The notes under the pieces: generated by a model | Databases searched by the model: none | What the model was told of the DNA's origin: nothing | Seen by the model: only the letters and a program-made list of their open reading frames with translations | Source: Burkholderia latens | Lineage (GTDB): Bacteria; Pseudomonadota; Gammaproteobacteria; Burkholderiales; Burkholderiaceae | Direction of reading: 5' to 3' | NCBI RefSeq assembly: GCF_902499045.1 | Contig: NZ_CABVPL010000040.1 | Location: 1-64,000, forward strand | Length of the DNA stretch: 64,000 nt | Part shown: positions 1 to 7,340 of the stretch, one piece after another | How positions within the stretch are numbered: the first letter of the stretch is position 1 | Layout: every line of letters starts with the position of its first letter | Program-made: the position numbers and the translations under genes

Positions 1-611
1 GCATGGTCGAGCGCGCGCAGCGCGGCGGCCCGCACGCCGCATGGCCCGGCCAGTACCGCGAGCGGCAGCGGCTCGCCCGCGCGCGGCGCCCAGTCCGGCG
101 CGGCGAGCCATGCCAGCGGTTCGGTAAACAGCAGCGCGCCGTCGTCGCGCGGCGGATCCTCGCCCGGTTCGTGCCGGACGATCGCTGCGTCGAGCCGCCG
201 TTCGTCGTATTGCGCGAGCAGGTTCGCCGACATCCCCAGGTGCATTTCCAGCGACAGCCCCGGATCCTGCCGGTGCAGGCTGGTCAGCACGGCCGGCAGG
301 TCCGGCACGGCGACGTGCTCGCTGACGCCGAGCGACAGCCTGTGCGTGCCGGCCGAGATTGCGCCGAGCGCCTGGTCGTGCGCGTCGAGCAGCGCGCGGG
401 CGGCCGGCAGGAAGTTCTCGCCGTCGGCCGCGAGCTTGACGACCCGCGGCGTGCGCGCGAGCAGCGGCTTGCCGAGGTGCGCCTCGAGCCGCTTCAGCTT
501 CAGGCTGACGGCCGACTGCGTGGTGCCGAGCGCGTCGGCGGCGCGCGTGAAGCTCGCGAGATCGGCGACCAGCACGAACGCGCGCACCGCATCGAGGTCG
601 AGGACTTTCAT
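1..611 (-). CDS. LysR family transcriptional regulator, C-terminus cut by window edge
   Basis: About 203 residues are visible, from an ATG at 609-611 to the window edge. The protein opens MKVLDLDAVRAFVLVADLAS and continues into the helix-turn-helix typical of LysR regulators (residues about 5-65, with AADALGTTQSAVSLKLKRLE as the recognition part). The start of the effector-binding domain follows (SLGVSEHVAVPDL). A LysR usually has about 300 residues, so roughly the last 95 lie outside. It is divergent from the tautomerase gene, with 110 bases between the starts. LysR proteins commonly control a divergent neighbour, so the tautomerase is a likely target; that is inference. The family is clear from the HTH; the effector cannot be told. 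Confidence 0.9.
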   Translation of the reverse strand, partial: MKVLDLDAVRAFVLVADLASFTRAADALGTTQSAVSLKLKRLEAHLGKPLLARTPRVVKLAADGENFLPAARALLDAHDQALGAISAGTHRLSLGVSEHVAVPDLPAVLTSLHRQDPGLSLEMHLGMSANLLAQYDERRLDAAIVRHEPGEDPPRDDGALLFTEPLAWLAAPDWAPRAGEPLPLAVLAGPCGVRAAALRALDH

Positions 612-721
612 TTCAGATGTAAATGGATGAAATATTGATGAATGACTGTTCATTATAGTTATGCGCGCCTAACCTGACGTGGCGTTTTTCGAAAGCCAAC
701 GTCACCGAAAGGAGCAGGATC

Positions 722-1105
722 ATGCCGTTCACCCGTATCGCAGTACGCGAAGGCAAACCGGCCGCCTACCGCGCGGCACTCGTCGACGGCGTGCATCGCG
801 CGCTGAGGCACACCTTCAACGTGCCCGAGGACGACATTTTCATGGTCGTGACCGAGCACTCGGCCGAGAATTTCTTCTTCGGCCGCCACTACCTCGACAT
901 CGAGCGCAGCGACGATCTCGTGATGATCCAGATCACCGCGAACAACACGCGCACGCTGGAGCAGAAGAAGGCGCTGTACCGGACGATCGCCGAGAACCTC
1001 GCCGCGCAGCCCGGCGTGCGGCCTCAGGACGTATTCATCAGCCTCGTCGAGGTGCTGAAGGAGGACTGGTCGTTCGGCAACGGCATCGCCCAGTACGTGG
1101 TCTGA
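722..1105 (+). CDS. tautomerase family protein
   Basis: This 127-residue protein starts MPFTRIAVREG. Removal of the initiator Met would expose Pro1, the catalytic base of the 4-oxalocrotonate tautomerase/MIF superfamily. The size and the middle part (ITANNTRTLEQKKALYRTIAENL) fit the doubled Tautomerase_2 type, not the 60-residue 4-OT type. A Shine-Dalgarno-like AAGGAGCAGG sits just upstream (711-720), supporting the ATG. It is divergent from the LysR regulator at the window edge and probably under its control (inference). The physiological substrate cannot be predicted; the family handles keto-enol tautomerisation of small acids. Confidence 0.85.
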   Translation: MPFTRIAVREGKPAAYRAALVDGVHRALRHTFNVPEDDIFMVVTEHSAENFFFGRHYLDIERSDDLVMIQITANNTRTLEQKKALYRTIAENLAAQPGVRPQDVFISLVEVLKEDWSFGNGIAQYVV

Positions 1106-1243
1106 CACGTCGGTTGATGTACGGCAGCGCGGCAGGGCCAGATCGTCGTCCGCGCGCTGGCGCGCCGTGTACTATGGAAGCTGCTTCACTGTCGACGCCG
1201 GCGCGCAGGATGCGCCGGCGCTTGTTCATGTGCGGGAGCCCCC

Positions 1244-2824
1244 ATGTCGCGTGTGCTGGAAATCGTGTTGTGCCTGTCGCTCGAAGGTTGGCCGGTCAAG
1301 ACCGGGAGCCGGGCCCGTGGCGAGCAGCGCGACTTCGGCGCAGAACTTGTCCGCGCGTGGCGAATCTGCCCGCAGGTGCGGATGCGGCGTGGCCACGAAC
1401 GCGTGACGATCGAGCCGTGCCGGATCGGGGAGGCAGAGCCGAGCCCCGGCGAAAGCTGGTGGACGTGGGTCGAGTCGAATGCGCACGGGCGGCGGGTCGT
1501 CGCGTCGCGCACGCACGCGTTCGCGCCCGGCGTCGTCATGCGCGAGCTGTTCGACGCCGAACATGCGGGCATCGTCGTGGCCGGCGAGGGCGCTGAACGG
1601 GTGCCCGGCCCCGTCGATGAAGCCGCGGTCGCCGCATCGACCGGGCCAGTGCCGCTGCGGCTCGTCAGCGAGCGGCGGCGCGGGCGATGGGCGGACGACA
1701 GCGGCGTCGTGGTCGAGATGACGCTCGACGACGTCACGCTGGACGGCGGCGCCGAGCCGCCGCGCCGTCATGTCGAACTGCGGCTCGCGGCGCCCGACTG
1801 GGAAACCGTCGCGGCACGCACCGCGGCATTGCGCGCGCTGTTCGCTGCCGCGCGCGAACTGAGCGGCGCATGGCCTGCATTCGTGCAGCTGACGAGCGTG
1901 ATCGATCGCGCGTGTGCGGGCGAGCCCGCGGTCGCCGGTCCGATCAAGGCGCAATCCGTCGATCTGACCGGCATCCGCACGCAGCGGGCCGCGCTGTTCG
2001 CGCTGTCCGGCGACATCGCCGCGCAATGGCTCGGCAACGAAGCGGGCGTGCTCGAGCGCGACGATCCCGAGTTCGTACACCAGATGCGCGTTGCGCTGCG
2101 CCGGCTGCGCACGCTGATGCGCTTCTTTCCGCGCTTCGCGGACGATCGATGGAAGGAAACTTTCGGCGCCGACCTGCGCTGGCTCGCGTCGCTGCTCGGC
2201 ACCGTGCGCGACTGGGACGTGTTCTCGACCGAGAGCCTGCCCGGGCTGATCGAAGCCGACGGCGGCGGCGCGGACTGGAACGGCACGCTCGATGCGGCGC
2301 GCGCGCAGGCGCTGGCCGCGCGCGTCGAACTGCGCCAGGCGCTGCATTCGGCGCGCTATGCGCGGCTCACGCTCGGCTGGCTCGAATGGTTGAGCACGCT
2401 CGCGCTGCCGGATGCCGGCGACGACGGCGCGCCGTCGCTGCGGCGTCACGCGACCAAGCGCGTGCGGCGGCTGTTCGGTCATCTGTATGCGTCGCCGTCG
2501 CTCACGTCGCTCGATACGGCCGCGCGCCACCGCGTGCGGATCGATGCGAAGCGGCTGCGCTACGCGCTCGAATTCTTCGCGTCGCTGGCGTCGCGTCGCA
2601 CGCGCACCGAAACGGTCAAGACGCTCGCGCGTGTGCAGAGCGTGCTCGGCGAAGCGAACGACGCGATCGTCGCGCTGCATCATCTCGAGCAACTGGCGGC
2701 GCCCGCCTATCAGCTCGGCTTCGTGCGCGGCTACGGCGCCGCGCTGGAACAGCGCGCGGCGCGCGACGCCGAGGCGCTGCTCGCGAGCCTGCGTCCGCCG
2801 AAGCTCGATGCCCGATCGCGTTGA
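1244..2824 (+). CDS. CYTH-like and CHAD domain protein
   Basis: The protein has 526 residues. The N-terminal half looks like a CYTH (triphosphate tunnel) domain, with an Arg-rich strand near residue 145 and a typical late strand-helix (HVELRLAAPDWETVAARTAAL), but the signature ExExK at the very start is not intact (LEIVLCLSLEG), so catalysis is doubtful. From about residue 260 it is a CHAD domain: conserved His/Arg helices such as FVHQMRVALRRLRTLMRFF and HRVRIDAKRLRYALEFF. CHAD domains bind polyphosphate and, in the related Ralstonia, locate to polyphosphate or PHB granules (family knowledge). The gene stands alone, ending 46 bases before modE. Function is inferred from the domains only. Confidence 0.8.
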   Translation: MSRVLEIVLCLSLEGWPVKTGSRARGEQRDFGAELVRAWRICPQVRMRRGHERVTIEPCRIGEAEPSPGESWWTWVESNAHGRRVVASRTHAFAPGVVMRELFDAEHAGIVVAGEGAERVPGPVDEAAVAASTGPVPLRLVSERRRGRWADDSGVVVEMTLDDVTLDGGAEPPRRHVELRLAAPDWETVAARTAALRALFAAARELSGAWPAFVQLTSVIDRACAGEPAVAGPIKAQSVDLTGIRTQRAALFALSGDIAAQWLGNEAGVLERDDPEFVHQMRVALRRLRTLMRFFPRFADDRWKETFGADLRWLASLLGTVRDWDVFSTESLPGLIEADGGGADWNGTLDAARAQALAARVELRQALHSARYARLTLGWLEWLSTLALPDAGDDGAPSLRRHATKRVRRLFGHLYASPSLTSLDTAARHRVRIDAKRLRYALEFFASLASRRTRTETVKTLARVQSVLGEANDAIVALHHLEQLAAPAYQLGFVRGYGAALEQRAARDAEALLASLRPPKLDARSR

Positions 2825-2837
2825 GCGGCGCGCTCAC

Positions 2838-2843
2838 TATAAT
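2838..2843 (+). promoter_or_regulatory. candidate -10 box of modE
   Basis: TATAAT lies 27 bases before the modE ATG, in the 46-base gap after the CHAD gene. No convincing -35 hexamer is placed 16-18 bases upstream, so this is a partial match only. Confidence 0.35.
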
Positions 2844-2870
2844 GGCTCCCCGTTTTCTTCGGACAGACCG

Positions 2871-3710
2871 ATGACCGACGCGTCGCCTCCTTCTTCCTCC
2901 GCCGCACCGCTCGAACTCGGCGGCGAGCTGTGGCTGTGTGCAGGCGAGCAGACGCTCGGCGGCGCGACCCGCATCGCGCTGCTCGCGGCGATCGGCGAGA
3001 CCGGTTCGATCACGCGTGCGGCGAAGGCCGTCGGCCTCAGCTACAAGGCCGCGTGGGACGCGATCGACACGATGAACAATCTGGCCGGCGAGCCGCTCGT
3101 CACGCGGTCGACCGGCGGCAAGGGCGGCGGCGGCACGACGCTGACGCCGCGCGCGACGTCGCTGATTACGGCGTTCCGTACGATCGAGCGCGAGCATCGC
3201 CGTTTCATCGACGCCGCCAGCGCGGCGGTGTCCGGTTTCGACGTCGACTGGGCGCTGATCGGCCGGATCGGGATGAAGACGAGCGCGCGCAACCAGTTGT
3301 TCGGCAAGGTCGAGTCGATCGTGCGCGGCACGGTGAACGACGAGGTGACGCTCGTGCTGCCCGGCGGGCAGGCGATCGTCGCGGTGCTCACGCACGAAAG
3401 CGCCGACGCGCTTGGCCTGCAGCCGGGCGCCGCTGCATGCGCGCTCGTGAAGGCGTCGTGGGTCGTGCTGGCGGTCGACGACGACGGCGAAGGGGCGTTG
3501 AAGGTATCCGCACGGAATCAACTGCGTGGCACCGTCGACGCCGTCGCGGCGGGTGCGGTCAACAGCGAGGTGACGCTGGCGCTCGACGGCGGCGGCACCC
3601 TCACGGCGGTGGTCACGAACGACAGCGTTCGCGCGTTGCAGCTGGACACCGGGCGGCGTGCGATTGCGCTGTTCAAGGCATCGAGCGTGATTCTCGCGGT
3701 GACGGGCTGA
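2871..3710 (+). CDS. modE: molybdate-responsive regulator ModE
   Basis: ModE represses molybdate uptake genes when it binds molybdate. The protein has 279 residues from the ATG at 2871; the open frame runs further upstream but that part overlaps the CHAD gene and is not family-like. Residues about 20-115 form a LysR-like winged HTH (GSITRAAKAVGLSYKAAWDAID). Two tandem Mop (molybdate-binding) domains follow, each opening with a T/V-SARNQL motif (residues about 140-205 and 210-279). The gene converges on modC, and a ModE-like palindrome precedes modA at 6291-6314, so the target operon is the neighbour. The domain layout matches E. coli ModE. Confidence 0.93.
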   Translation: MTDASPPSSSAAPLELGGELWLCAGEQTLGGATRIALLAAIGETGSITRAAKAVGLSYKAAWDAIDTMNNLAGEPLVTRSTGGKGGGGTTLTPRATSLITAFRTIEREHRRFIDAASAAVSGFDVDWALIGRIGMKTSARNQLFGKVESIVRGTVNDEVTLVLPGGQAIVAVLTHESADALGLQPGAAACALVKASWVVLAVDDDGEGALKVSARNQLRGTVDAVAAGAVNSEVTLALDGGGTLTAVVTNDSVRALQLDTGRRAIALFKASSVILAVTG

Positions 3711-3930
3711 GCGTGCGCGAGGGTGGAGCGGGGGCGGGCCATCGCCGAATTGCATGCTGCGTGCCGAACGCCGAACGCCGCCGCAGATCCACGGCCGACG
3801 AGGCGAAACCGGCGCCCCCGACGTGCACGACGCGCCGGCCCCGCTGCCGCATACGGCTTGTTCCATCGTATTCCGCCCCGGGCGGCTTCTCTCAGGCTCC
3901 TACATGGCCGCGACGGCCAACCCTTCGCGC

Positions 3931-4632
3931 TCAGGCGACGCGCGTCGGCCGCTCGGCGTGCGGCGCTGCCGGCTGCACCCGCCCTTCGTTCAACTGCACG
4001 ACCTGGTCACCGAACGCGGCGACGTCGTCGGGGTCGTGCGAGATGAGCACCATCGGGATGTCGAGCCGCGCTTGCAGTTCGGCGAGCTCATCGCGCATGC
4101 GCTGCCGCAGCGCGCCGTCGAGCGCCGCGAACGGCTCGTCGAGCAGCAGGATGCGCGGCTGCGCAACCAGCGCGCGCGCGAGCGCGACGCGCTGCTTCTG
4201 TCCGCCCGACAGCTGCGCCGGAAACTGCCCGGCGAGCGTGTCGAGCTCGAACGCCTGCAGCCAGTAAGCGACTTCGGGCGGCACCGTTTTCGCGCGCGGA
4301 TTGCGCAGCCCGGACGTGAGCCCGAACGCGATGTTCTGGCGCACGTTCAGATGCGGAAACAGCGCGTAATCCTGGAACAGATAAGCGACGCGGCGCGCGC
4401 GGGTCGGCACGTCGATGCCGCGCGCGGCGTCGAACAGCGGCTCGCCGTTCAGCGTGATCGTGCCTTCGTCCGGCGACAGCAAGCCGGCGATCGCCTGCAG
4501 CGTCATGCTCTTGCCCGCGCCGGACGGCCCGAACAGCACGACCCGCTGCGCATTGGCGGCGAACGACACGTCGAGCGTGAAGCGGCGCTCGGCATTCGCG
4601 TAGGTCTTGCGGATATCGACGGCGATGCTCAT
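3931..4632 (-). CDS. modC: molybdate ABC transporter ATP-binding protein ModC, short form
   Basis: This is the ATPase of the ModABC molybdate importer, 233 residues from MSIAVDIRKTY. Walker A (GPSGAGKS), the ABC signature (LSGGQKQR), Walker B (RILLLDEPFAALD) and the H-loop (LISHDPDDV) are all visible. E. coli ModC is about 350 residues with a C-terminal Mop/TOBE domain; here the protein ends soon after the nucleotide-binding domain, so that molybdate-sensing extension is absent. A longer open frame to 4698 exists, but MSIAV is the natural start. The ATG overlaps the stop of a 48-codon ORF by ATGA. It lies downstream of modB in the same direction. Confidence 0.9.
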   Translation of the reverse strand: MSIAVDIRKTYANAERRFTLDVSFAANAQRVVLFGPSGAGKSMTLQAIAGLLSPDEGTITLNGEPLFDAARGIDVPTRARRVAYLFQDYALFPHLNVRQNIAFGLTSGLRNPRAKTVPPEVAYWLQAFELDTLAGQFPAQLSGGQKQRVALARALVAQPRILLLDEPFAALDGALRQRMRDELAELQARLDIPMVLISHDPDDVAAFGDQVVQLNEGRVQPAAPHAERPTRVA

Positions 4633-4775
4633 GCGGACCTCCGTCGTGCGGCGCCGCCCGCGCGCAAGACCGCGTGCGCGGTGTCGGCGCCGGCGCACGT
4701 CGCCGCGACCGGCGCGACCGGCGCGGCCCGGCGATGCCGATGCGGACGCAAAAGTCGATGCGGCGTGCGCGTCAT
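4629..4775 (-). CDS. possible 48-residue ORF bridging modB and modC
   Basis: An ORF of 48 codons fills the 139-base space between modB and modC. Its ATG overlaps the modB stop (ATGA, 4772-4775) and its stop overlaps the modC ATG (ATGA, 4629-4632). The product would be Arg/Ala/His-rich (MTRTPHRLLRPHRHRRAAP...) with no family I recognise and no signal peptide. It may be a leader ORF that carries ribosomes from modB to modC, or a chance open frame in GC-rich DNA; the frame is also open through modB, which favours chance. The two exact stop-start overlaps are the only positive evidence. Confidence 0.3.
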   Translation of the reverse strand: MTRTPHRLLRPHRHRRAAPVAPVAATCAGADTAHAVLRAGGAARRRSA

Positions 4776-5452
4776 GTCGGCTGACTCCGTCCGGCGCGCG
4801 ACGGCACGAGCCAGCCGGTCGCGAGCAGCACGAGCACGCACGTGATCGACGTGACGAGCACGAGGAAGTTGGCCGTGGCGTCGTCGCCGGCCTGCACCGC
4901 CGCGTAGATCGCGACCGACAGCGTCTGCGTGCGGCCGGGCAGGTTGCCGGCGATCATCAGCGTCGCGCCGAATTCGCCGAGCGCGCGCGCGAACGCGAGC
5001 AGCGCACCGGCCAGGATGCCGCGCGCGGCAAGCGGCAGCGTCACGCGGAACAACACCGCGGCTTCGCCGAGCCCCAGCGTGCGGGCCGCGCGCTCCAGAT
5101 GCGGATCGACGCTCTCGAATGCCGCGCGTGCCGATTTCAGGATCAGCGGGAACGCGACCACCATCGACGCGATCACCGCACCTTGCCACGTGAAGACGAG
5201 CTCGATGCCGAGCCGGTCGAGCCACGCGCCGAAGACGCCGCGCCGGCCGAGCAGCACGAGCAGGTAGTAGCCGAGCACCGTCGGCGGAAGCACGAGCGGC
5301 AGCGTCAGCAGCGAATCGACCACGTCGCGCATCGGCGAACGCCAGCGCGCGAGCACGAACGCAGCGGCGACGCCGAGCACGATGTCGAGCGCGGTCGCCC
5401 AGCCGGCGACTTTCAGCGACAGCAGCAGCGGTACCCACGCGTCCTGCATCAT
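4772..5452 (-). CDS. modB: molybdate ABC transporter permease ModB
   Basis: ModB is the inner-membrane channel of the molybdate importer, about 226 residues. Two adjacent ATGs (5452 and 5449) are possible starts, giving M(M)QDAWVPLLLSLKVA. About five hydrophobic segments are visible, and the cytoplasmic EAA loop that docks on ModC is present (ESVDPHLERAARTLGLGE ... LPLAARGILAG, residues about 115-150, then ARALGEFGATLMIAG). It starts 7 bases after the modA stop. Upstream in-frame residues are only antisense-like Arg/Ser and are not part of the gene. Confidence 0.92.
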   Translation of the reverse strand: MMQDAWVPLLLSLKVAGWATALDIVLGVAAAFVLARWRSPMRDVVDSLLTLPLVLPPTVLGYYLLVLLGRRGVFGAWLDRLGIELVFTWQGAVIASMVVAFPLILKSARAAFESVDPHLERAARTLGLGEAAVLFRVTLPLAARGILAGALLAFARALGEFGATLMIAGNLPGRTQTLSVAIYAAVQAGDDATANFLVLVTSITCVLVLLATGWLVPSRAGRSQPT

Positions 5453-5459
5453 CGCGTAC

Positions 5460-6257
5460 TCACTTGCCCGCGGGCTTGAAGCCGAACGTCGACAGCACGG
5501 CCTGGCCCTGCGGCGACGCGACGAAGTCGATGAACGACTGCGCCTGCGCGGCATGGCGGCTGTCCTTGACCACCGCGATCGGATAGGTGATGGGCGTCTG
5601 CGTCGGTACGGTCAGCGTGACCTTCACGCGGCCGGGCATGATCGCGGCGTCGGTGCCGAACACGAAGCCCGCGTCGACTTCGCCGCGCGCGACGTAATCG
5701 AGGCTCTGGCGCACGTTGGCGGCCAGCACGCCCTTCGCGCTGACCGCGTCCCACACGCCTGCCGCGCGTAGCGCCGCTTCGGTGTATCGGCCGACCGGCA
5801 CCGACGCCGGGTCGCCATACGCGATGCGTTTCACGCCGGGGCCCGTCAGTTCGTTGAGCGACGCCGGCGCGGCCGCGCGGCTGTCCGCCGGCACGATCAG
5901 CACGAGCGAGTTCGCGGCGAAATCGCGGCGCGTGCCGGGCACGACGACTTTTTCGGCGACCGCGCGATCCATCGCCTTCTGGTCGGCCGACGCGAACACG
6001 TCCGCCGGCGCGCCCTTGGCGATCTGCTGCATCAGCACGTCCGACGCGCCGAAGTTGAACAGCACCTTGGTATCCGGATGCTGCTTCTGGTACGCATCGC
6101 CGACCGCCTTGAACGCGTTCGTCAGGCTCGCGGCCGCCGACACGACCAGTTCGTCGGCGGCGCAAGCCGGTGCGCTCGACGCGATTCCTGCGGCGAGCGT
6201 GACGAGCGGCAGCAGACGAAGCAGGGTGCGGCGAAGCGGGCGAACGGTCGAGCGCAT
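5460..6257 (-). CDS. modA: molybdate-binding periplasmic protein ModA
   Basis: This 265-residue solute-binding protein delivers molybdate to ModBC. An N-terminal signal peptide is clear (basic MRSTVRPLRR, hydrophobic core, cleavage near APACAADE). The mature start DELVVSAAASLTNAF and the motifs FNFGASDVLMQQI and GAPADVFASADQKAMD are typical of ModA, as are the later GRYTEAAL and AAIMPGRVKV. It is the first gene of modABC. A ModE-like palindrome sits 34-57 bases before its ATG, which implies repression by molybdate-loaded ModE. Confidence 0.93.
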   Translation of the reverse strand: MRSTVRPLRRTLLRLLPLVTLAAGIASSAPACAADELVVSAAASLTNAFKAVGDAYQKQHPDTKVLFNFGASDVLMQQIAKGAPADVFASADQKAMDRAVAEKVVVPGTRRDFAANSLVLIVPADSRAAAPASLNELTGPGVKRIAYGDPASVPVGRYTEAALRAAGVWDAVSAKGVLAANVRQSLDYVARGEVDAGFVFGTDAAIMPGRVKVTLTVPTQTPITYPIAVVKDSRHAAQAQSFIDFVASPQGQAVLSTFGFKPAGK

Positions 6258-6290
6258 GGTCGGATCGTTGGAATGGTCGAAAACCGTAAT

Positions 6291-6314
6291 CGTAATATAG
6301 CGCGGGCTATAACG
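6291..6314 (-). promoter_or_regulatory. candidate ModE operator upstream of modA
   Basis: On the + strand CGTAATATAG and CTATAACG flank a 6-base centre; the inner arms TATAG (6296-6300) and CTATA (6307-6311) are an exact inverted repeat. This resembles the E. coli ModE box (a CGTTATATA-like half-site and its inverse). It lies 34 bases upstream of the modA ATG, in the gap after the PAP2 gene. The distance to the start fits a repressor site over the promoter. Confidence 0.65.
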
Positions 6315-6394
6315 CTCGACATACCGCTCATGCGGCGGTGCGCATGCAAACCTTCAGACTGGCAAGGCGGCTGGAACGACGCGTGCGCGGCCGG

Positions 6395-7093
6395 TCACGC
6401 GTGCAGCAGCGGCGCGGGCGATCCGGTGCGGTGCAGCGACGACGGCTGCGACGCCGGCCGGTAATTCGGATTGGCCTTCCATCGGGCGCGCACGAACGGC
6501 CGCTCGTGCCCCGACAGCTCCAGCGCCACCCGCGTGACCCAGCGGTGCGACGGCACCGTGATGCCATGCAGCGCGACGGTGACGAGCACGAGGCTCACGA
6601 CGACCGCCGGCACCGACCACCGGTGCGGCACCGCATGCCACGAGCCGGCGATGAACGCGAGCGCGGCGATCGCGCCGACGATGCAGCCGGTGATCGACTC
6701 GGACGGCGAATGCGCGTCGAGCGCGACGCGCGACACGCCGACCGCGATGCCGGCCGCGAGCCCGAGCGCGATGCCGGCGATCCGCACCGGCGTGCGCGTG
6801 CGAATCAGCGCGAGGAAGATCGCGACCGGATAGACCGACGTCGACAGCATCGCGTGGCCGCTGAATCCCGTGAAGTCCCACGCGCGGATGCCGATGCCCC
6901 AGCCGAGGAACGCGATCTTCGTGAGCGCGACGACGCCGATCGCGGCCGCGAGCACGCCGAGCCATGCGGCGGCGCGCTGCCACGAGTAGCCGAGCGCGAG
7001 CCACACGGCGATCGTGATCGCGAGCGGCAAGGTCAGGCCGGCGCCACCGAACGCGGTGATCGTGATCCACAGGTGAGAGGACAGGTCGAACAT
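6395..7093 (-). CDS. PAP2 family phosphatase, membrane protein
   Basis: This is a polytopic protein of about 232 residues with five to six hydrophobic segments and phosphatidic-acid-phosphatase motifs: SGHAMLS (centre, residues about 95-101) and SRVALDAHSPSE (residues about 133-144). The latter fits the SRxxxxxHxxxD motif except that its last Asp is Glu. The ATG at 7093 (MFDLSSHLW) was preferred over a TTG at 7129 (MSIRPASARS). The family dephosphorylates lipid phosphates such as undecaprenyl pyrophosphate or phosphatidate; which one cannot be read. It is read in the same direction as modABC, but the 137-base gap with the ModE box suggests separate transcription. Confidence 0.8.
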   Translation of the reverse strand: MFDLSSHLWITITAFGGAGLTLPLAITIAVWLALGYSWQRAAAWLGVLAAAIGVVALTKIAFLGWGIGIRAWDFTGFSGHAMLSTSVYPVAIFLALIRTRTPVRIAGIALGLAAGIAVGVSRVALDAHSPSESITGCIVGAIAALAFIAGSWHAVPHRWSVPAVVVSLVLVTVALHGITVPSHRWVTRVALELSGHERPFVRARWKANPNYRPASQPSSLHRTGSPAPLLHA

Positions 7094-7269
7094 CGGGAGG
7101 GAACGGGCAGAGGCGGGACGAATGCTCAAATCAACGCGCGAGCCGGGAAGAACGACTACAACGGATACAAGCGGTTAGACCCGAGTATAGCGCCGCGTGT
7201 GCTCGCGGCCCGTTTTTTGCCCGGCGGGGAACTATCCGCGCGCAGGAAAAATCCCAGAAACAGTGTTAT

Positions 7270-7299
7270 GGTGCATTGCACAAAGTTGAACGATGCACC
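7270..7299. promoter_or_regulatory. TGCA-rich inverted repeats before the esterase gene
   Basis: GGTGCAT (7270-7276) and ATGCACC (7293-7299) form an inverted repeat. The first arm also belongs to a tight palindrome GTGCATTGCAC (7271-7281). It lies 42-71 bases before the esterase ATG. TGC-rich palindromes of this kind are known for PhaR-type regulators of PHB genes; assignment to PhaR here is inference. Confidence 0.4.
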
Positions 7300-7340
7300 G
7301 ACTGTCGTACCCCTATTTTTCCTGACTGCGAGCCTGATCG

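Noticed and set aside
3-638. Plus-strand open frame of 211 codons at the left edge
   Set aside because: It is the reverse of a LysR gene with a clear HTH on the minus strand.
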